Shown here in pieces: positions 49,220 through 60,727 of a stretch of DNA of 64,000 nucleotides. The notes beneath the pieces are model-generated. The model was not told where the DNA came from, ran no database searches, and saw only the letters and a program-made list of their open reading frames with translations. The translations under genes and the position numbers were made by a program. Location: the NCBI GenBank assembly GCA_007258455.2, contig VDFB02262731.1, forward strand, positions 248,001-312,000, given 5' to 3'. This DNA comes from Sequoia sempervirens (taxonomy: Eukaryota; Streptophyta; Pinopsida; Cupressales; Cupressaceae). Numbering within the stretch: position 1 is the stretch's first letter; each line of letters begins with the position of its first letter.

Positions 49220-49770
49220 AGCTCATAATCAGCTATGGACCCTCACATTTGATGGATCCAAATCTAAAATAGGGTGTGGTGCTGGAATTGAGTTAACTAG
49301 CCCAAAAGGGAAATTTTTTTTTTGCTTCTTACAGGTTACAATTTGGATGCACTAACAATATAGCAGAATATGAAGCATTAGCTTGGGGACTGATGTTTGC
49401 ACATCAAAATAAATTTACCGCCTTGATGGTTAAAGGATATTCAGAAGTGATTATCAAGAAAGTATACAACTAGTACACATGTCATAATAAAAGACTGCAG
49501 CTTATAGAAATCGGGTGTGGAACCTGGTTGAAGACTTTGATGCTTTTGGGATTAGTTTAATCCCTAGAGAGGAGAATCAAATAGCTGATTCATTAGCTGT
49601 TGCCGCAAGTACCCTAGAGCCCATGCAAGGCTCCAAGCTCAAGAGATTCTCAGTAGAATTGATATCCACCTTGACTATCCCTGATAATGTCAAGAACTTT
49701 CAACTCTTTGATGATGATCGACATATCCTTGCTTTTCTAGCAAGCTCAGATGTTTTCGAAAGATAGATCA
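49220..49770 (+). pseudogene. Element B archaeal-type RNase H, upstream of RT (right copy)
   Basis: It reads WTLTFDGSKSKIGCGAGIEL (Asp codon at 49251), then after a frameshift in a T-run LQFGCTNNIAEYEALAWGL (Glu codons 49366 and 49372), then KGYSEVIIKKV where the left copy has GDS, then IPREENQIADSLAVAAS. Three of four acidic positions remain; the third is Tyr. TAGs at 49471 and 49764 correspond to CAG in the left copy. The long frame 48654-49355 upstream is the protease-RNase H linker. It matches the extra RNase H known from Tat-lineage gypsy elements. Confidence 0.8.
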
Positions 49771-49865
49771 TCGATGAGTCCGATAGGGATCAAGGAGATT
49801 GGAACCCTGAAGACTATGATACAAAATGTGTCCTCAATTTAAAAAGTAATAGCATTCCCAAGGGA

Positions 49866-50990
49866 ATGGTGGCCTTAGAAAGAATTTTTGATTCAAATCC
49901 AAGGGCTCGGGAAAAGGTATCAACTGAAGATAAGGGAGGTGAATATGAAACTGTTAACTTAGCTGACTTTGGCCTTGAAAGGAATGTTTACATAGGGAAA
50001 GCCTGCCCTGAAGCAATTAGAGAAGATATATTGAGGGCATTGAAGAAAGATATTGCTGTAATAGCTTGGGGGTATGAAGATCTAAAAACATTTGATACTT
50101 CTATGATAACTCATACTATTCCTTTGAAGCCTAAATCTAGACCATTTTGGAAGAAACAACATCCTATCAACGTCCTGATTGAACCACTGATCTTTAAGGA
50201 AGTTTAGAAATTTCTTTCTGCAAGAATAATCTTCCTTGTACGACATTCAACATGGGTGGCTAACTTGGTTCCAGTTCATAAAAAGAATGGGGAGATCAGG
50301 CTATGTGTAGGTTTCAGGAATCTGAATAGAGCTTCGAAAAAAGACAACTACCCACTCCCTTCTCTAGACAAAGTCTTGTAAACTGTCAATGGGTCTCAAA
50401 TGATGTTGTTCCTGGATGGTTATTCTGGGTACAATAAAGTGATCATTAATTATGAAGACAAAATGAAGACAACCTTCACTACTAAGTGGGGAACATTTGC
50501 TTACAGGAGGATGCCATTTGGTTTGATAAACACTGGAGCAACCTTTCAGCGTGCAATGGACATAGCATTCAAAGATTTGATTGGTAAGTGAATCATCATT
50601 TATATCGATTACTTGATAGTATTCTCTAAAGATAGACTAAACCATGCTGTAGACTTGGCTAAAGTTATTGAAAGATGTATCCAATATGGTGTTTCTCTGA
50701 ATCCTAAAAAGTGTGTGTTCGGGGTTTCTGAAGGGAAAATTTTGGGACACATAATCTCGTAAAGAGGGATATCGATAGATCCAGACCGATTTGAGTCTAT
50801 TATGAAGTTAACCATGCTAGGAAGTAAGAAGGAGATGATATATTTCTTTGGAAAGATTAACTTTGTGAGGAATTTTATCACAGGTTTTGTAGAAATTGTT
50901 AAACCTTTGAACGAAATGATGAAGAAAGATCCTAGAATAGAATGGAGTAATGAGGCAAAGGCTACTTTTTCTTAGGTTAAGCAATCCATT
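49866..50990 (+). pseudogene. Element B reverse transcriptase (right copy)
   Basis: Motifs in order: EDLKTFDTSMITHTIPLKPKS, STWVANLVPVHKKNGEIRLCV, RNLNRASKKDNYPLPSLDK, LFLDGYSGYNKVIINYEDK, TTFTTKWGTFAYRRMPFGLIN, TGATFQRAMDIAFKDL, then IIIYIDYLIVFS. The catalytic YxDD box is YIDY (50601-50612; second Asp changed to Tyr), so this copy is catalytically dead. TAG at 50205 is CAG in the left copy. Thumb and connection parts continue through NPKKCVFGVSEG and FFGKINFVRNFI. Confidence 0.85.
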
Positions 50991-51365
50991 TCAGAGGAGC
51001 TAGTCCTCACCATTCCTGACTACTTGAAGCCATTTTATATTTATTCTTTTGCTTCTGAACAATCATGTGCAGCTGTCCTGATACAACGAAGAGAGGAGGG
51101 GGATGAAAGGCCAATTGCCTTCATGAGCTCTCCATTTAAGAATGATGAAGTCAAGTACCCACCTCTTGAGAAACAAGCTTTTGCATTGGTTAGAGCTGTC
51201 AAGAAGTTCAAGCATTATATCCTTCGAAGTCAGATCATTGCTATGGTTCCTGATGCTGCTGTGAAGTATCTACTTATGCAGAGTGAGTTGGGAGAACGAA
51301 GGGGGAAATGGATGGCTATTTTGCAGGAGTTCAATCAGGAGATTCACCCTATGAAACTTATCTGA
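50991..51365 (+). pseudogene. Element B gypsy-type RNase H lacking the first catalytic Asp
   Basis: The frame reads MKPFYIYSFASEQSCAAVLIQ, ERPIAFMSSPFKNDEVKYPP, LEKQAFALVRAVKKFKHYI and VPDAAVKYLLMQSELGERRG. This is the RNase H-like domain that follows RT in Ty3/gypsy. The family start motif is Y-x-D-A-S; here the Asp position is Phe (51048-51050), in an otherwise well-kept ORF of 113 codons. The left copy also lacks the Asp. This fits loss of function after gain of the archaeal-type RNase H. Confidence 0.8.
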
Positions 51366-51585
51366 GGTCAAGGCCTATCTAAAGCAATGGCGGATGCTGG
51401 TAAGAACATTAATTGTCAGTAGTACACAACACAATCCTTTTCTAATGACTCTTGCTATGCCGATATTATTTATTTCATGCTCAATAATCAGTGCCCAAAG
51501 GGAATGAATACAGCTCAGAGGAGAGCACTGAGAATGAAAAGCTCCCATTAAATACTCAAAGCAGGATTGTTATACAAAAATAATT

Positions 51586-52740
51586 TTGAGGGGGTTTATC
51601 TATGATGCCTTGATCAACAAGAAGCTAAGCACACAATTGCTGAATTTCATGGGAAACATGGCAAGGGGTCATGGTTCTGCAGATTCTTTAGCACATAAGA
51701 TCTTCAGATTTGGTTATTATTGGCCATGTGTGTTTAAGGATTCCCAACAATATGTAAGGACATGTCATATATGTCAAACTTTTGCATCAAGAGAGCGTCA
51801 TCCAGCCATGCCATTGTAGCCTCTTTATGAGGTAAGGCCATTTGCCTAATGGGCACTTGATTTTATTGGGGTAATTAACCCAAATTATTCTGCAAGACAT
51901 AAATTCATTTTGATTGCCATGAATTACTGCATGAGATGGACAAAAGATATACCTTGCAAGAATAGCACAGCAGAGGTAGTAATCAAGTTCTTCACTAAAT
52001 GCATCATAACCAGGTTTGGATTACACTTTGCACTGGTATGTGACAATGGCCCTGCCTTTTCTTCTGCCGAGTTCATTTCATGGGCTTATGATCATAGGAT
52101 TTTTTTAAAGTATTCTTCAAACTATTATCCAAAAGGAAATGGAGTTGCAGAATCAACCAATAAGAATCTCCTAGGAGTAATAAAAAACTGTTAGAGAACA
52201 ATCCTAGAGACTGGCATACCCAGTTAAGATTTGTGTTATGGGCAGATAGGACTAGGATCAAGGCTGCATTGAAGACTTCACCATTTAAGCTAGTGTATGG
52301 CCAAGGGCATGTGTTCCCTATTTAATTGCAAATACCTATACTAAAATTTATTTAGGAATTTTACTCTAGTGATGATAAGATTGAAGTAAGGTTAGCTGGC
52401 TTGCTGAAATTAGAAGAGCAGAGAGATGCTGCTTTGCAACAATTCTTTAGGCACCAGGCTGTTGTCAAACATTAGTTTGAAAAAAGAGCCAAAGTCAAGG
52501 ATTTCAGGATATTAGACCTTATCTTACTGTGGGATAAAGCCAATGAAAAGAAGGGTGACCACTAGAAGTTTGATAAGCTTTGGTTGGGTCCCTATCAAAT
52601 TGCTGAAATATTAGGAGAAAATGCTTTCTAGCTGAGTAGTTTAACAGGAGAACCTGTTCCATTGCCTGTCAATGGAAAATTTCTCAAACATTATTTTGGG
52701 TCGTAAAAGGTCTGGTATTTTGTTGGGTTGTATATATGTA
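51586..52740 (+). pseudogene. Element B integrase (right copy)
   Basis: Zinc-binding part: GHGSADSLAHKIF, YYWPCVFKDSQQYVRTCHICQ. Catalytic core: WALDFIGV (Asp codon 51859), LVCDNGPAFSS (Asp codon 52042), YYPKGNGVAESTNKNL (Glu codon 52150). The last two are separated by 35 residues, the DD35E spacing. Frames break around 51820, 51910 and 52194. TAGs at 52353 and 52563 are CAG in the left copy. The C-terminal GPY/F motif WLGPYQIAEI is present. All three catalytic residues are present, though not in one frame. Confidence 0.85.
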
Positions 52741-52838
52741 AATAGTTTGCTGTTCTATTGGTTTTGTCTTTTCCTTGTGTTTTTTTTTGCTTTTTGTTCC
52801 TTTGTTTTTTTTTGTGGGGACCTTCATTTTATTCAATT

Positions 52839-52850
52839 GAGTAAGGGGGT
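52839..52850 (+). other. Polypurine-like tract, GAGTAAGGGGGT (right copy)
   Basis: It abuts TGTTATCTGAAG at 52851 and is the same arrangement as 29059-29070. Confidence 0.5.
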
Positions 52851-53280
52851 TGTTATCTGAAGTATACTTTGGTTACTAGGAGAGAAGTTGGTTTAGATAT
52901 TTTCAAGTTTTCTGATTGGATGATTTTGTTCTAAATTCATTGTTTTATTTCCATTATCAATGAGAGTTGTGGAAAGTCATTGAGAACAAGGTGTAAAGTA
53001 AACAATCTTCACTAACTACGATTGAATTTGTCACAAATCATCATAAACATCTCCTTTTGTAATGGTATATTTGTCTTAGGACGATGGTGTTGCAAAATTT
53101 GAGTGAAAATCCTGATTCCCCAGATGTTGTTATGAGGTCCATGGTAGTTTTCAACCCAGTACAGATGTTGGACATCTGACATATTGAGAAGGAATTGAAT
53201 GAAGGAACTTCAAAAAAAGAAAAAAAAGAAAAGAGAACTATCTAAGAAATGAGAACTCAATACTGAATGGGTGATTCCAG

Positions 53281-53405
53281 TATCTCTACTGGGGCTATGG
53301 ATGCCTGACTGGTAGTAGAGCAATGTTGTGAGAAAACTAGAGGTATCTCCGTCAGAGCTATTGGAACTTGACTGGTAGCGGAGCAATGCCCAAGATATCA
53401 TTGCA
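53281..53405 (+). repeat. Two tandem hairpin-forming units with covarying stems
   Basis: Unit 1 pairs CTCTAC (53284-53289) with GTAGAG (53315-53320). Unit 2 pairs CTCCG (53347-53351) with CGGAG (53379-53383). Relative to unit 1, two stem positions changed on both sides (T-A to C-G and A-T to G-C), so pairing is kept. The loops share GAGCTAT or GGGCTAT, and TTGACTGGTAG or CTGACTGGTAG. The pair lies between integrase and the LTR core. Confidence 0.65.
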
Positions 53406-53678
53406 CAATAGTTAAAGGGAATCAACTAATGTAGCTCAAATCCTATGCATAATTGTTCAAAAGATGAGGAAAACTTTGTAAAAGGGTGATGCACCATCAA
53501 GCACACACATAGATTCAGGGGTAGCCAATGTTGATTTACATTTGAGATTCTAGCTCAACCTTGTTTACTGAAAATGACCTAACTAGAATTGTGATGTCCA
53601 TAAACTAGGAGTTCTGGGTAATTGAATCCCTCAGTTTCCTGAAAATGGTTAAACCATTTTCCTAGCCAAGTCACCAAT

Positions 53679-56561
53679 TTTTATGCCTTGCATAACCACC
53701 CCATTTTAAATTTGATTAAAATGGGACCCCTTCCCCCCCTCTTTTGCTCTAAATTTTGACATCTTTTGGGCTTGTGGATTTTATTGCTTTGATTGATTTT
53801 GAGGTCCTTAGTTGTTCATCTCGCCCATCCAAGTCATTCCCCTAGGTTGCACATTGAAAACTTAAGCTTTAAGGAAAAGTTCGGGTTTTCACCCTGTTTC
53901 GGGATTTTTTGACCCATCTGAATTTTCCCAGATTCCATTGTAAACCTGGGAAAGTAATTTCAATGTTGGAAATTCAGAGTTTTGGGCTCTTCACAGAATT
54001 CCGCCTGGGCTAGATTTTTCTGGATTTTGCTTTGCCTTCAGGTTTCCAAATTTTGGGTCGCTGAAACTTATCGGTTGTTGTGAGTTTCTTAATTCTCTCT
54101 ACCCAGGTGGATCTCTCGCCGATGTGTGTTCCTGAATGGTTTCCATGCCTTGCCTTGTTTGTCAATGCCTCAGTTTGATTTAGGTGGGATTTTATGAAGC
54201 CCAGTTCAATTTGACGCGCTTTGAGTTTCTTGGTGAGTTTCGCCTTTATTGTATTAATCAAATCTTGCTTAGGAATGGTCCATTATTCATTGCAAACCCA
54301 CTGCGAACCTTGTCGGGTGTATCTGAGTTCCATTTGGGTAATCTAAGCTTGCCCCTATTGTTCATGGTAGAGGTCTTAATAGTTGAATCTAGGGAATCAC
54401 TGGTTTGTCGTGCACTTTCGTTATTTGACTCCTTAGGTAGTCTGGATCCAAAGGGATAAATAGAAATCATGAATTAGATTCGAGTTGACCTCAAGAGATT
54501 TAGAATTCGTCGAGTTTCGATCACTTCATGAAAAGTCGAGCTTGATGAAGGTTTTTTCGGATTCGGAAGACTCTGCAAAATTTCCATGTCTCCAAATTTT
54601 CCTAGATTCCTTCATTTTCCCGAAAGTGTGCTCTAAGTTCAGAGTTTTGGGTCGTCCACAAAATTTTGGTCTGGCCGGAATTTTCTGAATTCTCTACTAT
54701 GCTTTGTGGAATTTAAGAAATTGGATAAAATTAATGAATCTAATGATGAATGCTTAAACATATCATTCTTTAGCTTGATGAATTTCACTATTGTATGTTG
54801 CTTGTGTTCATTTTGATGATCCATTGTTGACATTGGTGCTTCATTGGGAGAATCCACCTGGTTCAGAATTTTCCAAAATTCTTTCTAGATTATTTTTCCT
54901 CGGTTAACTTGAAATCCCGAACTTCACAGTGTTGATGCTTAATGGCTAATTTAATGGTTTTATCATGATTTTAAGCTAACACTTGGATGAAAATGTTGTC
55001 AAAATTTGGATTATCACATTAGTGTTTAATGAATGTAGGTTGAGTCTAACAGGACGATGGTGGTTGGAGAGGCTAAAGGACACAAAGGGATCATCCATCT
55101 TTGAAGCAGAAAAAAAATGAAATTGGACAAAAAGAGTAGGATTCCTGAGGGAAAGATGACATTAGTCTGGTTCAAAGTTTTGGATATGAATATGAACACC
55201 CTGCTACAAAGGACTAAGGCTATCATGGGATACAGTAACTAGGCACCAGTTGGATGACGCAACGACCTATAGTGCAATCATTAATGAATATGAATCCAAC
55301 AAGAGAGACCAGGACAATACCATGGGGCAACTGAAGAATTATATTAATACTATTGAATGGCGAACTAGGGTTTCGCCTATGCCACTTGTGGATAGCTTGT
55401 AGAGGACATTCTTGGTGACAAAGGCCATAATGGAACAAGGCATGGACAAAGTGGGGGAAGCAGTTAATGCAAAGCTGCATTGAAGTGGTGCTTCCTCATT
55501 ATTTCGCTTTGCCTCTTCTTCACGCGTTTTGGTTCGAGTTATGTGGGAGATCCTGTGCCGATCTCGTTGGTGCCTGTGAATTTAATGCACCTTTGACTTT
55601 GGGGCTGACTTGTTCTATGACCAAATTATTGTAAACCCTAATTGGGCCAACACATCTGGCGGGTTTTATTAATATGGCGTTTTGCCTCTTTTGTAAGGGT
55701 TAGAAAAGTTTATAAAAAAAAGTTAGTGGATTAGTTAGCAAGTTGGGGGATTCAGAGGGTAGAGAAAATCAAGTAGAGTAGGAGTTAGAAGTTATTTTAT
55801 TCTGAGTAGTCACTGTAATACAAAAAGACTCGAATTGTTGCTATCTTTTGTGATTCAGTACAAGTGAAGACATTGTGTTCTTGTTCAGCAGGATGAGGAG
55901 GTGATGTATCTTCCTGATTTTCTTAGCATAGATGGAGATAATTTGAAGACATGGGTTTCTATACACTAGTGATCTTTCCAGATTTCTAAATGTTGCTTAT
56001 GTGTTTCATTGGCAGTAGGAGCAACCAGACTTAAACCTACTTTATATTATGCTCTAGAATGGTATTCATTTTGGGTTAATCATTTTATTTGAAAAACTTT
56101 CAAGGAATACAATTTTATCTTATGTTTTGTTTGAATGATGATTTGCAATCTATTTTTAAAGTTTGTACTATGAATAAATGAAACTTTGTATCAATTACAG
56201 GTTTTATTTTGCACTTCTAGTTTAGGAATTCCTTGGAAGGTAACAAGTCTGATTAGTTGAATGAATCAACATTCTTTTCAGTTTGAAAACCTTGATCTAT
56301 CTTTTTCTATTTCTTTAAAAACCCCGGTTAAAGTAGGTTTAGATAGATGTTTGATCTTGCAACAATCCAAAAGCTCAAAACTAGCAGGCCTCTTGAATAT
56401 TACAACCATATTGACCACTTCGTGAAACATCAATGTTGTGAACCAACATCAAGGACCTTGGGAGGTGATCAGTTTGATTATTGATTGTCTTTTTTAGGAG
56501 AAGTGAGATACTTTTACTTTTATCTTACCTGCATGTCGTGTGTCAACTTGGCACCTCAACA
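53679..56561 (+). repeat. 3' LTR core of element B (right copy)
   Basis: It starts with the inverted repeat TTATGC-CTT-GCATAA (53681-53695) and ends CCTCAACA before the target site GGTCT (56562-56566). It aligns with 43045-45958. If the tract at 52839 is the functional polypurine tract, the LTR would start at 52851 and be 3.7 kb. Confidence 0.75.
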
Positions 56562-58790
56562 GGTCTACCAACAATCCTCAGTGAAGAGGAAGAACATCTT
56601 ATTGTGGAATGGTGCAAGCAAATGGATGATATTGGTCATGGTCTTGATATTGTCAATTTTAAGTTTGTGGTTTCCCAAATATGTTATAATAGGCCAAACC
56701 CTTTCACTAATGGGTTCCCTAGGAAGTCCTGGTGGACAGACTTCAAGCACATACATCTTGAACTTGGATTGCGAACTGCTGAAGGCCTAGAAAAAGATAG
56801 GGAATTTAATCTTAGAGCTGATGTTTTAGTTGCATTCTACAAAACACTGTCTGCAACATGTGAAGCCATGCCATATGGTCTTGGTCACATATGGAATTGT
56901 GATGAAACTGGCATCCAAGCAGGAAAAAATGGTCCATGAAGGTGATCACAAGTAAAAGTAGTAGGAATGTCTCTTACATTATCCCAAAGAGTTGTGAATG
57001 GATAACCATTCTATGTTGTGTCAATTCTACTGGGCAGAGCATTCTAGGATTCTACTTGTTCAAGGGGAGTGCGAACATATATAATTACATCATAGATTGT
57101 GAACTAGGTGTGTGCATGGCAGCCCAACTCCATGCATGGATGACCAAAGACTTGTTCATAGATTGGTTAACCAACTTCAAAACCTCAGTTCTAGGTGGTC
57201 TCTCACCCACCAATAGGGTCTTATTGATATTTGATAGCCATGGAAGCCATATAGCACTCAAAGCCATCTAGGAAGCAAGAGAAATTCATGTAGATTTGTT
57301 AACATTGCTATCACACACATCACATAAGCTATAATTGTTGAATGTGAGTGTGTTTTCACCTTTTAAAGCTTACTTCAAATGAGAATGTACAGATTTTTTG
57401 TCAAGGTTTCCAAATATTGAAGTGAGGAGGAGAGAACTTGCAATGTTAGGAAGCAAAGCAATGAAAAAAGCTTTTCCAGTTGATAACATCGAATATTTGT
57501 TTAAAAGGACTATATATGGTCGCTGAATCCTGATGCACTTGTCAATGACATGTGTCCTAGTGAGACATTTGTGGTTAGTGAGGATGCTAAAGCAGTTGAA
57601 AACATTCTCAGCCTTTCTAGACTTGGTCTGTCGAGTGATGATGTTGCAGTATTGCAGTCCACTCTTCCAGATGGTCATTTGTAGACTACAATAGAAACAC
57701 AACACTCACCTCATAACCATCCTACTGAACCAGTTGCATAAGTGGTGGTTAATTAACACACCCCTCCCATGGTGGACAACCCCTTGATCAATTCAGTGAA
57801 ATTTTAGATCTTCCATCACAATGTAGCCAACCATCCTAGTTGGTTGAGGGAGAAATAAACTTGGTCATTGATTTGGAAGTCCTAGAACAACAGGATACCT
57901 ATACTTTCTCATCACTAGCACAAAAAATTGACCCTTCTCAAGTTATGCATTACTATGCTCCTTCTTGCAATTTAGATTTATGAGGCAATGAAGATGTACT
58001 AGAGGGTTCACAGATAGTGGAGGAGGTTATTGCCACATAGTTGGATGGGATAGATCAAACACAAATAGTTCTGCACATTAGCAAGTTCCTCAAGCTTCAT
58101 GTGCACACTATCTGTCAAAAGAAATCCAAAGCTAGTGCAATTCAGATCAACAGACAATCTCAATTGTTGACAACAGATGACTACATGAGGTTGTTAATGG
58201 AGCAAGAGCAAAGGAAGAAAGAGGTCGAGGAGCTAAAAAAAAGAGAGAAAAAAAAATGAGGAAAAATGGGCAACAAAAATTGTGGCAGTGGAGTTGAAGG
58301 AGAATGTGAGAATTGAGGAGATATTGTGAAAAGAAAAAAAGCAACATAGATTACAACAAAGAAATGATAGAGATGCAAAAAAGGAGCAAGAGAGGCTTCA
58401 CAAGGAATAGGACTGAAAGGAAAGAGAGATTGAGGAGGCACATAGGGATTTACCAAGAGAAAAGCAGTTAAGGAACCCTTCTAATCCGTTGTCTCAAAGT
58501 AATGGAGTCTTTCGTGATATTCTCAACATTAATATCCCTCAGTTCTTTGCAACAATGAATTATTCAAGCCTCTCCCAATCTGACTTCAAGGGAACTCAAT
58601 ATCCATATCAATTTGGTACTCAGGATGTACAGATGTGCTCACCACTGCTCCCAACACATGTCACTTGCACCCAATTTTCTACTCCAAGTCCCACTCATGT
58701 ATGCAACACTCCTCATCGACTGGAAGGGGACAAGAACATGGGGAGTGGCACCCTAACCAACCAACATCTATTTCCACACAACAATAGCTA
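56562..58790 (+). pseudogene. Transposase DDE catalytic part, pogo/CENPB type, resuming after element B
   Basis: Cuts and pastes the DNA transposon. The frame resumes GLPTILSEEEEHLIVEWCKQM (second, CENPB-type HTH), then NPFTNGFPRKSWWTDFKH, then HIWNCDETGI with catalytic Asp 1 (56901). A frameshift near 56935 follows. Next come VSYIIPKSCEWITILCCVNS, LGFYLFKG, AWMTKDLFIDWLTNF, LLIFDSHGSHI with Asp 2 (57233), and LLNVSVFSPFKAYF, where the third Asp is Asn (57341). Further stops follow, then a Glu/Lys-rich coiled-coil-like tail (MEQEQRKKEVEELKKREKKK) and an ORF 58489-58791. Inactive by two frameshifts, stops and D to N. Confidence 0.85.
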
Positions 58791-58799
58791 GATGCAACA

Positions 58800-59290
58800 T
58801 TTTTTTTGGTTTTCACATGCAATTCAAGTTTCATACAGTTTAGAAGTTTTGATATTTACAAATGCACCAAAATTGTGGATAGTTTTAAATTTATGATAAG
58901 TAATATTGAGTGTTATTGTTCTGGTTTGTGAAGTAATCTGATCATATTCCAAAAAGTGTTGTATGTGATTTGCAATGTATGCTTCTTCGTTGACAATTTT
59001 AAATTTATGATAATTACAGATGCATTGTTATTGTTTTGATTTGCAATGTATTATGATCAGATTGCAATGTCTGTTGTATGTAATTTGCAATGTGTCACTG
59101 TTTTGATTTGCAATGTTTTCTTCTTCATTGAAATTTTATCATTTTCAATTTTTTTTTATTATTTAATTTTCCATGTGGGATGACAAAATTTGTCCATTGG
59201 ATTTTTAAATCCCCAAAAAGACCACCCAACCAATATGTAGGCACTTCGACTGCCACTTCTTGTGTGGAACGACATTCGAATTTGACAGCC
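58800..59290. other. AT-rich 3' flank of the transposase
   Basis: No coding or RNA feature is seen. AATTTGCAATGT and TTTTGATTTGCAATGT recur a few times between 58960 and 59130. Confidence 0.4.
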
Positions 59291-59442
59291 TTGCCACATC
59301 TACTTCTCTCACTCCACCACCCTAATATTCCACTAAGTCACATTTATCACTCGCTGCCCCTTGCTATACTTCTCCTCTATCATGCTTAATGCACATCACT
59401 TCCTCTTAGCTCCATGCCACCTCACATATTTTTCCACCCAAC

Positions 59443-59444
<2 letters not shown>

Positions 59445-59510
<66 letters not shown>

Positions 59511-59640
59511 ATACATACATATATACATATGTATACATACATATACATATACATATATATATGTATATGTATATGCATATATATATATACATATACATAT
59601 GTATATGTATGCATATGTATATACATATACATACATATTT
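59445..59640. repeat. (ACATAT)n microsatellite
   Basis: Near-perfect TATACA hexamer runs followed by TATATATG variants. Frames reading Tyr-Thr or His-Ile repeats here are artefacts. Confidence 0.95.
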
Positions 59641-59867
59641 TTTGAGCCAACCTGCATTCGATGCTCCTAGTGCCTCACTCTTCTCACCATCTTTTCAGCC
59701 TTTCATTCTAGTAAGTTCTCATTTTTTCTTCACTTGCACGCCACTATGTGCTCGGTTCGTCCTCTGCAAGTTTCAAATAGCAACCACACCCTGCGACGCT
59801 TAGACTCTAGTTAAGAGATGGATAGACGCCGATTGGTGAACGTTACAAGTGACTTATTTCTATTGTT

Positions 59868-60197
59868 ACATATACATATATGTATATATTTATGCATATG
59901 TATATATATACGTATATCTTTATGCATATGTATATATATATGTATATACATATGTACATTTACACATGTATATGTATATGTATACTTATATACATATACA
60001 TACATATATGTATATGTATCTACAAATACATATACATATACATATGTATATACATATTCATATATATGTATATGTATATGTATATACATAGACTTATACA
60101 TATGTATATATATGTATATGTATATGTATATACATAGACATAGACATATACATATACATATAAATATACATACACATACATATACACATATACATAT

Positions 60198-60242
<45 letters not shown>

Positions 60243-60305
60243 TATACATATAAATATACATGTACATATATGTATATGTATACACATATACATAAATGTA
60301 CATAT
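59868..60305. repeat. (ATATAC)n / (ATACAC)n microsatellite
   Basis: More than 400 bp of hexamer and tetramer variants of ATATACAT and ATACACAC. No coding value despite a 202-codon open frame across it. Confidence 0.95.
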
Positions 60306-60604
60306 ATCTATTTTGTTGTTGCTCTTCAATTCAATCATGCAAATATTGCATCTTTTTAGGTGCCATTTATTAATTTGGGGGTGTTATCTTTTTCATAGGT
60401 GTTGCTTCATCTTCAATTCAATGTAAATGAATACAAATGAATGCATATCTATTTTTATGCTTTGATTCAATTCAGTCATGCAAATGAATGCATGTAAGCA
60501 ATGCTGCAATTTTTCACTTTAGTAACAAACAACATTGTTGGTTGTTTCGATTCCATTCATAAACCTGGGGTTGTTCTCTTTTTCATAATTTTGCATGTAA
60601 GCAA

Positions 60605-60696
60605 TTCTATATACATATATACATACATATACATATATGTATATGTATATATATATATACATGTATACACAAATATACATAAATGTATATCTACAC

Positions 60697-60727
<31 letters not shown>

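Larger units (their letters stand above)
43043..56561 (+). mobile_element. Element B, right-contig copy: Ty3/gypsy retrotransposon inside the transposase gene
   Basis: The element is 13519 bp. The left edge TGTTATACC follows GGTCC, and the right edge CCTCAACA precedes GGTCT. The five-base target duplication matches at four of five, and transposase coding sequence lies on both outer sides. Domain order is LTR, gag with zinc knuckle, protease, archaeal-type RNase H, reverse transcriptase, gypsy RNase H, integrase, hairpin segment, LTR. The two LTRs differ visibly (roughly one base in ten where compared), so the insertion is old. All ORFs contain stops or frameshifts. Confidence 0.85.

Noticed and set aside
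59414..60426. Long open frames on both strands (up to about 200 codons) across 59414-60426
   Set aside because: They translate hexamer microsatellites into Tyr/Thr/His/Ile/Cys repeats in all frames. No gene is supported.
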